Source of the DNA: Halioglobus japonicus
GTDB taxonomy: Bacteria > Pseudomonadota > Gammaproteobacteria > Pseudomonadales > Halieaceae
Assembly (NCBI GenBank): GCA_902705825.1
Contig: CACSIL010000009.1
Location: forward strand, 12 to 44,793
Direction: 5' to 3'
Length of the DNA: 44,782 nt
In this document: positions 18,094 through 26,172 of the stretch, in pieces
How the letters are laid out: every line of letters begins with the position of its first letter
Position numbering within the stretch: position 1 is the stretch's first letter
The notes under the pieces: generated by a model
The model's input: only the letters and a program-made list of their open reading frames with translations
Databases searched by the model: none
What the model was told of the DNA's origin: nothing
Program-made: the position numbers and the translations under genes

Positions 18094-18810
18094 CTAGGCG
18101 TCGTCGCAGGTGTCAGAGGGTAGTTCTATGTTGAAACACAGTGCTGTGTGGCGGCGCAGGACGCGCTTGATGCGGTTTACATCCAGCTCTGGGCTGCCCT
18201 CAATCACGGCGGATTGCTCTAGTTGCCGAAACAGGGAGTAGGTCAGGCAGGCGTCCTCATCCGGTGCCGTAGAGCCCATCGACTGATGCACTAGCGTCAG
18301 GTAATCCAGCTGCTCTTTGCCTTCGCGAACCACGAGTTGATGGAGCGTTGGGTAGCGCACGGATTCATGGTGGAACGCGAGTTCCAGCAGGCGATCCCGG
18401 CGCTTGCCGGTGAGTTGGTCGCAGAGATACCCCAGCGATATGTCGTAAATTTCAGCGGCGATCTGTGGCCGTTCGTCCTCGGGTATTACGCGACCTGCAT
18501 AAGGTGCTAGTAGGGTTTTTGTTCTGCGGAAAAAAATGTTGTCAGTAGTTAGTGCTCTGGAGCGCCAGTGTTCGAAGGCGCTGATGATGATCTCTTCGAT
18601 ATTGTCGAAATGGTACGTTGTGCTGCCCAGTGACACCCCTGCGCGCAGCGCCACGGCGCGATGGCGCACGGCTCGCATACCCTCCTCAATCATGATGTCG
18701 AGTGCGGCATCAAGCATTTTGATGCGCGTGGCCTCTGCGCCGGAGGCGCGGGTGCCTGCCTGCTGTGTGGCAGTTTTGCTATTGCTTGTGTTCAAAGAGT
18801 GTCGGCTCAA
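18094..18810 (-). CDS. TetR family transcriptional regulator
   Basis: A 238-aa regulator with an N-terminal helix-turn-helix (about residues 30-75: RIKMLDAALDIMIEEGMRAV, HRAVALRAGVSLGSTTYHF) and a variable ligand-binding C-terminal domain. An S/T-rich N-terminal tail of about 25 residues precedes the HTH. It is the first gene of the minus-strand arm (tetR-GH105-GPH) and is divergent from kduI. The 18-bp palindrome at 18829-18846 in the divergent gap is its likely operator. The expected inducer is an unsaturated uronate or 5-keto-4-deoxyuronate (inference). Confidence 0.9.
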   Translation of the reverse strand: MSRHSLNTSNSKTATQQAGTRASGAEATRIKMLDAALDIMIEEGMRAVRHRAVALRAGVSLGSTTYHFDNIEEIIISAFEHWRSRALTTDNIFFRRTKTLLAPYAGRVIPEDERPQIAAEIYDISLGYLCDQLTGKRRDRLLELAFHHESVRYPTLHQLVVREGKEQLDYLTLVHQSMGSTAPDEDACLTYSLFRQLEQSAVIEGSPELDVNRIKRVLRRHTALCFNIELPSDTCDDA

Positions 18811-18828
18811 GTGGCTGGAATGAGTAAA

Positions 18829-18846
18829 ACTGTACTATCGTACAGT
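18829..18846. promoter_or_regulatory. Perfect palindrome, likely TetR operator
   Basis: ACTGTAC-TATC-GTACAGT: two perfect 7-bp arms with a 4-bp spacer. It sits 18 bp from the tetR start and 81 bp before kduI. Downstream, TAAAAT at 18854-18859 could be the kduI -10, which would put the palindrome over the -35/spacer. Binding by the adjacent TetR protein is inference. Confidence 0.7.
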
Positions 18847-18927
18847 AAGGGTCTAAAATCTCCAACCTTGAAATAGACGTGCTACCTGGCGTCACCCAAT
18901 CCCAAGCTATCGCCATCGGAGACAATG

Positions 18928-19764
18928 ATGAATTTGGACATTCGCTATGCCAGCCATCCCGAGGATGTAAAACACTACACAACCGAACAACTGCGCGAAC
19001 ATTTTTTGATTGAATCGATTTTCGTCGCTGATAGCGCTGCGCTCACCTATTCTCACGTGGACAGAATCATTGCCGGCGGCATCCTGCCTGTGACCACTAC
19101 GGTGGGTCTGGAAGCGGGTAAAGAGATGGGCGTCGATTACTTTTTCGAGCGGCGCGAAGCGGGGATTATTAATGTTGGCGGCAAGGGCAGCATTACGCTC
19201 GACGGCGAGCGCTTTGATCTGGATCGGCGCGACGGGCTCTATGTAGGCATGGGCGTGAAGGATATTCAGTTCGCCTCTGAAGATCCGGCAGACCCGGCGC
19301 GTTTCTATTTTAATAGCGCCCCGGCTCACCAGCAGTATCCGCACACCCATATTGCGATAGCGCAGGCCAATCCGGTTCGCCTGGGCGAGAACGAAACGTG
19401 TAACAAGCGCACTATCTACCAGTATGTGCATCCCGCTGTGTGCCAAAGCTGTCAGTTGGTGATGGGACTCACCGTGCTGGAGCCGGGCAGTATCTGGAAC
19501 ACCATGCCCTGTCACACGCATGAGCGCCGCATGGAAGTGTATTTCTACTTTGATATGGACGCAGATACCCGCATTGTCCACCTGATGGGTAAGCCAGATC
19601 AGACCCGCCATATCATGGTCGCCAATGAGCAGGCGGTGATCTCTCCCAGCTGGTCTATCCACTCTGGCGCTGGCACCAGTAACTACACCTTTATCTGGGG
19701 CATGGTGGGCGAGAATCAGACATTTGACGACATGGACCACCTCAGCCCGGCACAATTGAAGTAA
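18928..19764 (+). CDS. kduI: 5-keto-4-deoxyuronate isomerase KduI
   Basis: 4-deoxy-L-threo-5-hexosulose-uronate ketol-isomerase, 278 aa from the ATG at 18928, the length of E. coli KduI. All metal-binding residues fall at the same numbers: His196, His198 and Glu203 in NTMPCHTHERRMEVYFYF, and His245 in SWSIHSGAG. It converts 5-keto-4-deoxyuronate to 2,5-diketo-3-deoxygluconate. Two ATGs occur in tandem; the second is preferred because GGAG lies 6 nt before it. First gene of the plus-strand arm, divergent from tetR and probably under control of the palindrome. Confidence 0.96.
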   Translation: MNLDIRYASHPEDVKHYTTEQLREHFLIESIFVADSAALTYSHVDRIIAGGILPVTTTVGLEAGKEMGVDYFFERREAGIINVGGKGSITLDGERFDLDRRDGLYVGMGVKDIQFASEDPADPARFYFNSAPAHQQYPHTHIAIAQANPVRLGENETCNKRTIYQYVHPAVCQSCQLVMGLTVLEPGSIWNTMPCHTHERRMEVYFYFDMDADTRIVHLMGKPDQTRHIMVANEQAVISPSWSIHSGAGTSNYTFIWGMVGENQTFDDMDHLSPAQLK

Positions 19765-19772
19765 CGCCAGTG

Positions 19773-20564
19773 ATGTCACATCCCCGTTTCGCACTACAGA
19801 CTTTCACCATTCGAAAGTTTATGACATCGCCTGCGGCGATTGAGGCGGGGATTGCCCGTGTCAGTGAAATGGGCCTGAAGGCTATCGAGTTGGCCTACAT
19901 AAAGCTCAGACGCGATGAAATCAATGCTGTTGAGCGCGCCTGCAAGCGCCATGGTGTGGTGGTCGGCAGCACCCAGATCACCTTTGATTTTCTCAGCAAG
20001 CAGCGGGACTGGGTACTCGAAATGCACCAGCAGTTAGGCTGCACAACGACCAGTGTGTCGGTACTGCCATTTGCGGCCATTTTCGGCAAGCGTGACCGCC
20101 TGTTGCGTTTTGCCGAACAGTTGGATGCGCTAGGGGCCTACTACCGCGAGCGCGGGCTGGACCTCAGTTATCACCATCATGACTTTGAGTTGCGCCATTA
20201 TGACGGCGAACTCGGGCTGGATTTATTGTTGAATAATACCGCACCAGAGAATGTCTCGCTGGTGCTCGACACCTATTGGACCGCCCGTGGTGGGCGCTCT
20301 CCCCACGATACGATTGCCGATCTTGCCGGGCGCGTGAAGATAGTGCATCTACGCGACTTTGCGCTGCGCTGGAAGCACTTCAAGCTCGGGCCAGTGGATG
20401 CTGCACTGGGTAAAGGGAACCTCGACTTCCACCGTATTGTGGCTAGTTGCGTTGCCAACAATGTGCAGTACATGGCGATAGAGCAAGCCACTCACAAGCC
20501 TTTTGAACAGGTGGAAAGCAGCATAGCCCACCTGAAACAACTGGGCTATAAAACACTTTTTTAA
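19773..20564 (+). CDS. TIM-barrel sugar-phosphate isomerase/epimerase family protein
   Basis: About 263 aa, AP-endonuclease-2/xylose-isomerase-like TIM barrel. It starts RFALQTFTIRKFMTSP and carries strand-end residues typical of metal binding: GLKAIELAY, LSYHHHDFEL, LVLDTYWTARGG and VKIVHLRDF. It lies 8 bp after kduI (ATG at 19773; a GTG at 19770 is possible) and 20 bp before kduD. The exact reaction cannot be read from sequence. In this setting it may isomerise or epimerise a uronate-derived intermediate or a side-chain sugar of the polysaccharide. Intact. Confidence 0.82.
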   Translation: MSHPRFALQTFTIRKFMTSPAAIEAGIARVSEMGLKAIELAYIKLRRDEINAVERACKRHGVVVGSTQITFDFLSKQRDWVLEMHQQLGCTTTSVSVLPFAAIFGKRDRLLRFAEQLDALGAYYRERGLDLSYHHHDFELRHYDGELGLDLLLNNTAPENVSLVLDTYWTARGGRSPHDTIADLAGRVKIVHLRDFALRWKHFKLGPVDAALGKGNLDFHRIVASCVANNVQYMAIEQATHKPFEQVESSIAHLKQLGYKTLF

Positions 20565-20584
20565 CCGACAGTAGGGACAGCAAG

Positions 20585-21346
20585 ATGATACTGGAGCAAT
20601 TTAAACTGACAGACAAAGTCGCCATTGTTACTGGCGCTTCCCGCGGGCTGGGACGCGGCATTGCACTGGCACTGGCCGAAGCTGGAGCTGATATTGTCGG
20701 GGTTGGTATCTCGGACTCTTCCGGAACTGCTGCGCAGGTTGAGGCGCTGGGACGACGCTATCTCGCGGTGACCGAGGATTTGACCGATCACAGCTGCGTA
20801 CCACGTATTGTTGAGCAGGCTAAAAATGCCTTTGGGCGCATCGATATCCTGGTGAACAATGCCGGTACCATTCGCCGTAATGATTTCGTTGACTTCACCG
20901 AGCAGGATTGGGATGCGGTGATGGATTTGAACCTGAAAACGCTTTTTTTCTTGTCTCAGGCTGTGACTAAAGAATTAATCAAGCAGGCAACTGGCGGAAA
21001 AATCATCCACATCGCATCGATGTTGTCCTTTCAGGGTGGCATTCGGGTTGCGTCGTATACATCGAGCAAATCCGGCGTCAAAGGACTAACGATGTTAATG
21101 GCTAATGAGCTGGCGCCACACGGTATCAATGTCAATGCGATCGCGCCGGGGTATATGGCAACTGATAACACCGAGCAGCTGCGCGCAGACGAGACTCGCA
21201 ACCGGGAAATCCTTGCGCGTATACCGGCCGGACGGTGGGGGTTGCCAGAAGATCTGGCTGGCGCGGTAGTTTTTCTCGCCAGCGATGCATCCGCCTATGT
21301 CAGCGGACACACACTGGCCGTAGATGGAGGCTGGTTGGCGCGCTGA
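20585..21346 (+). CDS. kduD: 2-dehydro-3-deoxy-D-gluconate 5-dehydrogenase KduD
   Basis: A 253-aa short-chain dehydrogenase. The nucleotide-binding motif is TGASRGLG (16-23), NNAG is at 91-94, and the catalytic set is Ser145, Tyr158 and Lys162 (SYTSSKSG). The start MILEQFKLTDKVAIVTGA and the C terminus AYVSGHTLAVDGGWLAR are typical of KduD. It reduces 2,5-diketo-3-deoxygluconate to KDG, the step after KduI. KDG kinase and aldolase are not in the window. An AGGGA ribosome site precedes the ATG. Immediate proximity to kduI makes the assignment firm. Confidence 0.93.
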   Translation: MILEQFKLTDKVAIVTGASRGLGRGIALALAEAGADIVGVGISDSSGTAAQVEALGRRYLAVTEDLTDHSCVPRIVEQAKNAFGRIDILVNNAGTIRRNDFVDFTEQDWDAVMDLNLKTLFFLSQAVTKELIKQATGGKIIHIASMLSFQGGIRVASYTSSKSGVKGLTMLMANELAPHGINVNAIAPGYMATDNTEQLRADETRNREILARIPAGRWGLPEDLAGAVVFLASDASAYVSGHTLAVDGGWLAR

Positions 21347-21435
21347 ACTAAGCGCCAATTTGCCGGTCGGGCAGGACTCCACGCGCCACAGTGGCTAAAT
21401 ATTTTTGTTGATGACGACTCTCTGAGGATCAGTGC

Positions 21436-23520
21436 ATGTTTAAAGTCTATCTGGTGTTGGTGATTACTTTGGCTGCCTATGTTGCTGCCTGCAGCAATAA
21501 TAACAACGACAGTAATCGCCAAGTTGTCACTGACGTCCCGCAACAGCCGCAAGAACCGCAAGAACCGGTCGATCCCACCAAAGACTGGGTACCTATAGAT
21601 TCCTCCGCGTATAAAGCGGCTCAGCAGTCGTTCCTTGATCAGGTTATCGCGGACGGTAGAGGGGCTACCTGGGGTAGTCTGGCGCACCTGCACGAAGGGC
21701 TCGCCCCCGCCGCAGACGCATTCGACCGTGAGCTGGCGCGAATGAGAGGCCGTGAAGACACCGCAGATTTCGCGCTGCCAGGTTTAGTGACGATTCTCGC
21801 TAAGTACAAAGACAGCGAGCTGCTGACCAGCGAGCAGTTTCAGGCCATTGAAGATGAGGTTATCAATTTCAAATACTGGCCCGACGAACTGAACCCCGTC
21901 GCCGGAACAACCGATGCCAGAAACATGGTGATGTGGACAGAGAATCACTACATTCTGTTTGCGTCTGGCGCCTACATTGCAGGTCAGTTGTATCCCGAGC
22001 GTGTCTTCCCGGCCTCTGGCAACACCGGCCGCGAGATGATGGCGATATACAAGCCCCGTATCCTGCGTTGGTTGGAGCTGCGCTATCGCAGTGGTTTCAG
22101 CGAGTGGCTGTCTAACGTCTATTATGATGAGGATATGCCTGCGCTGCTTGCGCTAATTGATTTGGCCGATGATCAGGAGCTGGTCGACAAGTCCCGTATT
22201 GTCCTCGATCTCCTGATGGCGGATATGGCCCTCAATAACTATGAAGGTAATTTCGGTGCAACGCATGGGCGCAGTTATGCCAGACGAATGAACGGCAAAC
22301 AGGACTCTACGCGCGGCGCTATGCATCTGGCGTTTGGTCTGCATACACGGCATACCGCCAACCCCACTGCTGTCATGATGGCGGTGTCAGACAAATACGT
22401 CGTGCCTGCCGTACTGCAGAATATTGCTGCTGATGTGAGCCAGCCCGCGATGGAGAACCGCCAGCGTGTGGGTATCAATCTGGAGGAGGCCGCCGACTGG
22501 GGGCTGGATCCGACGAGTCTCGATGACGCCATGCTGCTGCTGACGATGGAGCCATATACCCACCCATTGTTTATCGACACATTTATCGAACTTCTCTCTG
22601 AATATAACTGGTGGGATCTGAGAGATTTTCAGCCGTTCAGCGATGCGCGCGAGCTGTTGGAAGATGATGCTATCCGGGCGTTTGCAGCCTCTGAATTTGA
22701 ATGGGATATCACGCGCAATTATCGACCGGAAGCCAATCTCTATACCTATCGAACGCCCAGCTATATGCTCAGTACCGCGCAAGACTGGCGCAAGGGTTTT
22801 GGCGGCGATCAATCCTCGATCTGGCAGGCGACTCTGGGTTTGGAGGCCGTGGCTTTTACCACCCATCCCGGCAGTGAGAAGACAAGCGGTTCTACGCCTA
22901 ACTACTGGGAGGGGTCTGGCACGTTGCCACGCTCGGTGCAGGTGAAGAATGTTGTGGTGTCACTCTATGATGTGGATACCCGCGAAGGCGTTGTCGTCGC
23001 GAACCAGCCGCTTTACACGCACGCCTACCTGCCGCGTGGCAAATTTGACGAAACCGTCAAGGACGGCAATTGGTTCTTCGCACGCAGCGGTGATGCCTAT
23101 CTCGCGCTGTGGTCGTCCGACCCCGATGCAGACTGGCTGCCCAACGCCGACCGCACTATAGGCGATGGTGAAGACTACGATATTGTCGCCCAGGGTGAAA
23201 AAACCGTTTGGATATGTGAGCTTGGCGATGTCGAAGCGTACGGTGATTTCGAGAGCTTTAAGACGGCAATCAGCTCTGCGCCATTGACGGCCAATATCGC
23301 TACACTGGATGTCAGCTACGACTCGCCCTCGCAAGGCAATATCGACATGGGCTGGAGTGGCCCTGTTCTCAACAATGGCGTTGAGGTGCAGCTTGAAGGC
23401 TATGGTCGCTACGAAAACCCTTGGAGCCAGTCTGCTTTTCCCGCTGATGACATATCATTCAGCTACGGCGACAGGCATCTGCAGCTGAACTTCGATGCAG
23501 GTACGCGCTATGTAAACTGA
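21436..23520 (+). CDS. Large lipoprotein of uncharacterised family, possible polysaccharide-active enzyme
   Basis: A 694-aa lipoprotein. The signal peptide ends in the lipobox YVAAC at about residue 19, followed by an N-rich and P/Q/E linker. The middle part is helix-rich with recurring aromatic motifs (WTENHYILFASGAYIAGQLY; GREMMAIYKPRILRWLELRY; FGATHGRSYARRM), as in (alpha/alpha)-toroid enzymes. The C-terminal third is beta-rich (for example NWFFARSGDAYLALWS). That order recalls toroid-plus-beta polysaccharide lyases such as PL8, but I cannot place it in a named family. Similar WxENH proteins occur in actinobacteria (from memory). The kdu context suggests it cleaves the uronate polysaccharide at the cell surface. 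GAGGAT lies 8 nt before the ATG. Intact. Confidence 0.7.
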   Translation: MFKVYLVLVITLAAYVAACSNNNNDSNRQVVTDVPQQPQEPQEPVDPTKDWVPIDSSAYKAAQQSFLDQVIADGRGATWGSLAHLHEGLAPAADAFDRELARMRGREDTADFALPGLVTILAKYKDSELLTSEQFQAIEDEVINFKYWPDELNPVAGTTDARNMVMWTENHYILFASGAYIAGQLYPERVFPASGNTGREMMAIYKPRILRWLELRYRSGFSEWLSNVYYDEDMPALLALIDLADDQELVDKSRIVLDLLMADMALNNYEGNFGATHGRSYARRMNGKQDSTRGAMHLAFGLHTRHTANPTAVMMAVSDKYVVPAVLQNIAADVSQPAMENRQRVGINLEEAADWGLDPTSLDDAMLLLTMEPYTHPLFIDTFIELLSEYNWWDLRDFQPFSDARELLEDDAIRAFAASEFEWDITRNYRPEANLYTYRTPSYMLSTAQDWRKGFGGDQSSIWQATLGLEAVAFTTHPGSEKTSGSTPNYWEGSGTLPRSVQVKNVVVSLYDVDTREGVVVANQPLYTHAYLPRGKFDETVKDGNWFFARSGDAYLALWSSDPDADWLPNADRTIGDGEDYDIVAQGEKTVWICELGDVEAYGDFESFKTAISSAPLTANIATLDVSYDSPSQGNIDMGWSGPVLNNGVEVQLEGYGRYENPWSQSAFPADDISFSYGDRHLQLNFDAGTRYVN

Positions 23521-23545
23521 GCCAACGCCCTATGGTGATAACACA

Positions 23546-23650
23546 ATGAAGACCAATCGTTGGAGAGCGCTGTTCGCGGCGCTCGTTTTAATACCTCTGG
23601 TGCAGGCTGCACCTACCCAGTTGCAGGATGAGAAGCCCGTTGAAGTATAG
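23546..23650 (+). pseudogene. 5' stump of an exported-protein gene, truncated at a repeat
   Basis: The ATG at 23546 opens a 34-codon frame. It starts MKTNRWRALFAALVLIPLVQ and continues AAPTQLQDEKPVEV before TAG, i.e. a complete Sec signal peptide plus about 12 mature residues. It lies 25 bp after the preceding lipoprotein gene, the spacing expected for the next operon member. The stop is formed by the first bases of the 27-bp repeat at 23643, so the rest of the gene was lost by insertion or deletion there. Its identity cannot be told, but a secreted polysaccharide-degrading enzyme would fit the locus. Confidence 0.65.
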
Positions 23651-23669
23651 GAAAAATAAACGGCCTGTC
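23643..23669 (+). repeat. 27-bp direct repeat, left copy
   Basis: It starts AAGTATAGGAAAAATAAACG and ends GCCTGTC, identical to 25089-25115. It marks the exact point where the exported-protein gene is cut. On the minus strand it reads GACAGGCCGTTTATTTTTCC..., reminiscent of transposon or REP-like ends (impression only). Confidence 0.85.
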
Positions 23670-24010
23670 GAGAGTAGATTTCCTCACTGATACTGCCGAC
23701 TGAACTGGAGAAATTCGCTAAATAGTCCCCGATTGCGCTGAAAAGTTGTTCGCTGAGGTGACCGTGCAATTCATATCCGTCCATTCCTGAGCGAGAGCCC
23801 GCAGCAGTCCGTGCGATGGGGTTTTCAGTGGCGTCCCGCACCAAATAAAATTCATTGAAAAATCTCGTCAGCACTGGGTTTCGGCAAGTCCGCAATCAAG
23901 TTAAGCGGACGCTAGTGATGATCTTATAGTGTCAGCTTTCTTTACAATCTCTTTTCCAATCCCGCATTCCCACCCGCTGAAAGTTACTCTAGACAAGCTT
24001 TTAATCATCT
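23670..24010. other. Gap without a clear gene
   Basis: A minus-strand frame (from 23895 towards 23645, MRTCRNPVLTRFFNEFYLVR and on) runs into the 27-bp repeat and may be a residue of a lost gene, but I recognise no family. A 6-bp stem (GTCCGC ... GCGGAC) lies at 23888-23910. The sequence becomes AT-rich towards the sigma-54 promoter. Confidence 0.4.
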
Positions 24011-24026
24011 TGGCATGAATATTGCT
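24011..24026 (+). promoter_or_regulatory. Sigma-54 (RpoN) promoter of the PEP-CTERM-like gene
   Basis: TGGCATGAATATTGCT matches the -24/-12 consensus TGGCAC-G-N4-TTGCW at 11 of 12 defined positions, with correct spacing (GG at 24012-24013, GC at 24024-24025). Transcription would start near 24037, about 93 nt before the chosen ATG. No other sigma-70-like site stands out in this gap. Confidence 0.8.
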
Positions 24027-24129
24027 TACCGCGTGGGTATCCCTACCAATACCCAACGCTCAGCCTGCGCGGTAGCAAAGTGCGTTATGTAGGGGCATGA
24101 ATATGTGTAGAGAAAATCTAGGAGACAAA

Positions 24130-25041
24130 ATGCGTTTATCAAAACTAGCGATGATTCCAGTATTGCTTGGATTAACAATCAACTGCGCTCACGCGTCTTT
24201 GGTCGGAATGGGGGCAGATTACAATGTGTTTGTTTTTGGTGACTTCACTAGCTCCAATTCAGATACTGAAGGGAATTTGGCGGCAGGCGGTAACGTGAAC
24301 CTGCAAAATTATTCAGTAGCTACCAAGATTTCTGGCAATTCGGCTCGATTAGTGGCTTCCGGTAACGTAACGGCCTCGAGTGGCGGTGTAGGCAATGGTC
24401 AAAACGGTACTATTTATACTGATGGAAGCTCTAACCTGACCAGCTTTACTGCGACAGGTGGTATTTCTCCGCAAAGCCTGGTGGATTTTTCCCAAGCGCA
24501 GAGTCTAGCTCAAACCCTATCTACAAGTTGGGGAAGCTTGGCTGCTAACGGTTCCACCAGTACTAATTATGGCACACTAAACTTGAGCGGTTCGGATAGC
24601 GCGTTGAATGTATTTACGGTTAGCGGTGGCGATTTGACTAACACCAATGCCGTCAATATCGATGTTACTGCAGGCTCGACTGTTTTGATCAACGTCACAG
24701 GGTCCGGACAAATATTCCAGAACGGCCAGGTGACCTTAACCGGCATTGATGCTGCGCATATTCTCTATAATTTTAGCGAGTCTACCGCTTTAACCCTGGC
24801 GGGCAGTAAAAATCCTTTTGGCTCGCTGTTTGCTCCTTTTGCTGACGTGACAGGCGGTTATGGTGCGCTAGACGGCCAATTAATTGCACAGTCATTTTCT
24901 GGAAACACCGAATTTCACAATTCTTTGTTTGCCGGTAATCTGCCATCTGGTACTGAGGTGCCAGTACCGGCGACAGCGTGGCTATTCGTCTCTGCATTAG
25001 TGCTGTTAGGCAGTGCAGGAAGGAAAAAACGGCTATTGTAA
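24130..25041 (+). CDS. Choice-of-anchor A family protein with PEP-CTERM-like sorting signal
   Basis: 303 aa from the ATG at 24130, chosen because TAGGAG lies 5 nt upstream and a signal peptide then starts at once (MRLSKLAMIPVLLGL...AHAS). An in-frame ATG at 24097 is the alternative. The body has the choice-of-anchor A pattern (YNVFVFGDFTSSNSDTEGNL, AAGGNVNLQNYSVA, LFAPFADVTGGYGALDGQLI). The C terminus is VPVPATAWLF, a hydrophobic helix and RKKRLL, a VPxPA variant of the PEP-CTERM signal recognised by exosortase/archaeosortase-type systems. No exosortase gene is in the window. Product: exported S/T/G/N-rich surface or biofilm-matrix protein (inference). Confidence 0.88.
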   Translation: MRLSKLAMIPVLLGLTINCAHASLVGMGADYNVFVFGDFTSSNSDTEGNLAAGGNVNLQNYSVATKISGNSARLVASGNVTASSGGVGNGQNGTIYTDGSSNLTSFTATGGISPQSLVDFSQAQSLAQTLSTSWGSLAANGSTSTNYGTLNLSGSDSALNVFTVSGGDLTNTNAVNIDVTAGSTVLINVTGSGQIFQNGQVTLTGIDAAHILYNFSESTALTLAGSKNPFGSLFAPFADVTGGYGALDGQLIAQSFSGNTEFHNSLFAGNLPSGTEVPVPATAWLFVSALVLLGSAGRKKRLL

Positions 25042-25045
25042 TAAA

Positions 25046-25075
25046 TATCGGGGGTAGTTTAAGCTTCCCCCGATA
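25046..25075 (+). terminator. Hairpin terminator after the PEP-CTERM-like gene
   Basis: A perfect 9-bp stem TATCGGGGG / CCCCCGATA with a 12-nt loop starts 5 nt after the stop codon. The T-run expected of an intrinsic terminator is weak, so it may need a factor or only protect the mRNA end. Confidence 0.6.
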
Positions 25076-25088
25076 CCACTTAAATTCC

Positions 25089-25115
25089 AAGTATAGGAAA
25101 AATAAACGGCCTGTC
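25089..25115 (+). repeat. 27-bp direct repeat, right copy
   Basis: Identical to 23643-23669 and in the same orientation. With that copy it brackets the sigma-54 promoter, PEP-CTERM-like gene and terminator. Sequence following the two copies differs after base 27. Confidence 0.85.
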
Positions 25116-25132
25116 CCTGACGAATTCGTAAT

Positions 25133-25372
25133 TCAAGCTGCCATCGGCAATTGAAACAACCCGCGACAATGTTTCTCCCATCGCAAATGGCTGATGTTCA
25201 CGACAGTGCTGGCTTCTTTTTCAAGGGGTGTGTCACCATGCCCACCAGAATGAGTCCGAGACTCGTTGTAATAGCACTGATAATCTCGGAGCTCGTTCCC
25301 CAGATCGGTTATGGTCCAAAAGATAGCGTGATCCAGTAACTCTCGCCTGACGATACCAATCAACCACTCAAC
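25133..25372 (-). pseudogene. 3' remnant of an integrase-core (rve) transposase
   Basis: On the minus strand the last ~80 codons read WLIGIVRRELLDHAIFWTIT, then NELRDYQCYYNESRTHSGGH and GDTPLEKEAS. This is the typical C-terminal part of DDE integrase-core transposases (YYNxxRxHxGL-xGxTP). The upstream catalytic part is missing; the frame continues only by chance into the IS6 copy at 25374. The nearby 27-bp repeat could be its terminal repeat (inference). Confidence 0.7.
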
Positions 25373-25373
25373 A

Positions 25374-26172
25374 AGTATTGCCAAATTATCTCGCCGAAAT
25401 GCGATAATCTGGTCATGAATACCTAAAAGCGTCAACGATTCCCTCCCGATATCATTTCCTATGCTGTCTGGCTCTACTATCGCTTCAATCTCAGCCACCG
25501 CGATATCGAAGGTCTCCTCGCCGAGCGCAGCATCACCGTCAGCCGAGAAGCTATCCCTTTGTGGTGCAAAAAAATCGGTGCCCTCTATGCACGGAGACTC
25601 AAGCGATAGCATCGCGGCTATGGTGACACCTTCTACATCAATGAAGTCTTTGTCCGAATCAACGGAAAACAGCACTACCTGTGGAGAGCCGTCGATCAAG
25701 ACGGAGAAGTAGTTGATGTGTATCTCCAAGCCAAGCAGGATAGGGCTGCTGCAAAGCGGTTCTTCAAACGCCTATTGCGCAACCATGGTATTGAACCCAG
25801 GAAGATTGTGACGGATAAGCTGCGCAGCTATGGCCTCGCTCATCGTGAGTTGATCCCCGAGACTATCCACAGCACTCAACAATACGAGAACAATCGAGCT
25901 GAACAATCGCAGAGTCTGCCCCGCTTTATGGGTATGAGGCGACCCGGGTAAGAGAGCGGGGGGATGCGGAGATTCAAGTCAACCCGGAAGGCTCAGCGGT
26001 TTGTCACCGCACATGCAGCCGTCAACAATTTATTCAACCTTGGTAGGCACCTAGTCAGGGCCCAACATTATCGGGATCTGAGGGTAAGTGAGTTCAGCGA
26101 ATGGAGCAGAGCGACTGCTTGAGACACACCGGCGGAATTTCTGTCGTCTCGATGATTTAAGTTGCCAGAGCC
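25374..26172 (+). mobile_element. IS6-type element, copy B (inactive)
   Basis: A full-length copy of about 799 bp. The left end is GTATTGCCAAATTATCTC and the right end is AAGTTGCCAGAGCC. The transposase reads IISYAVWLYYRFNLSHRDIE, DTFYIDEVFVRINGKQHYLW, IVTDKLRSYG and NNRAEQS, showing the first two catalytic Asp and the Glu. It is dead: stop codons at codon 4 (TAA) and at the KRKHRG motif (TAG), plus a 23-bp insertion (25912-25934) that shifts frame right after the catalytic Glu. No 8-bp duplication is seen. It abuts another IS6 fragment on the right. Confidence 0.85.

Noticed and set aside
25133..25729. Single 198-aa minus-strand gene
   Set aside because: It is a chance fusion: an integrase-core transposase remnant up to 25372 and then the antisense of IS6 copy B.
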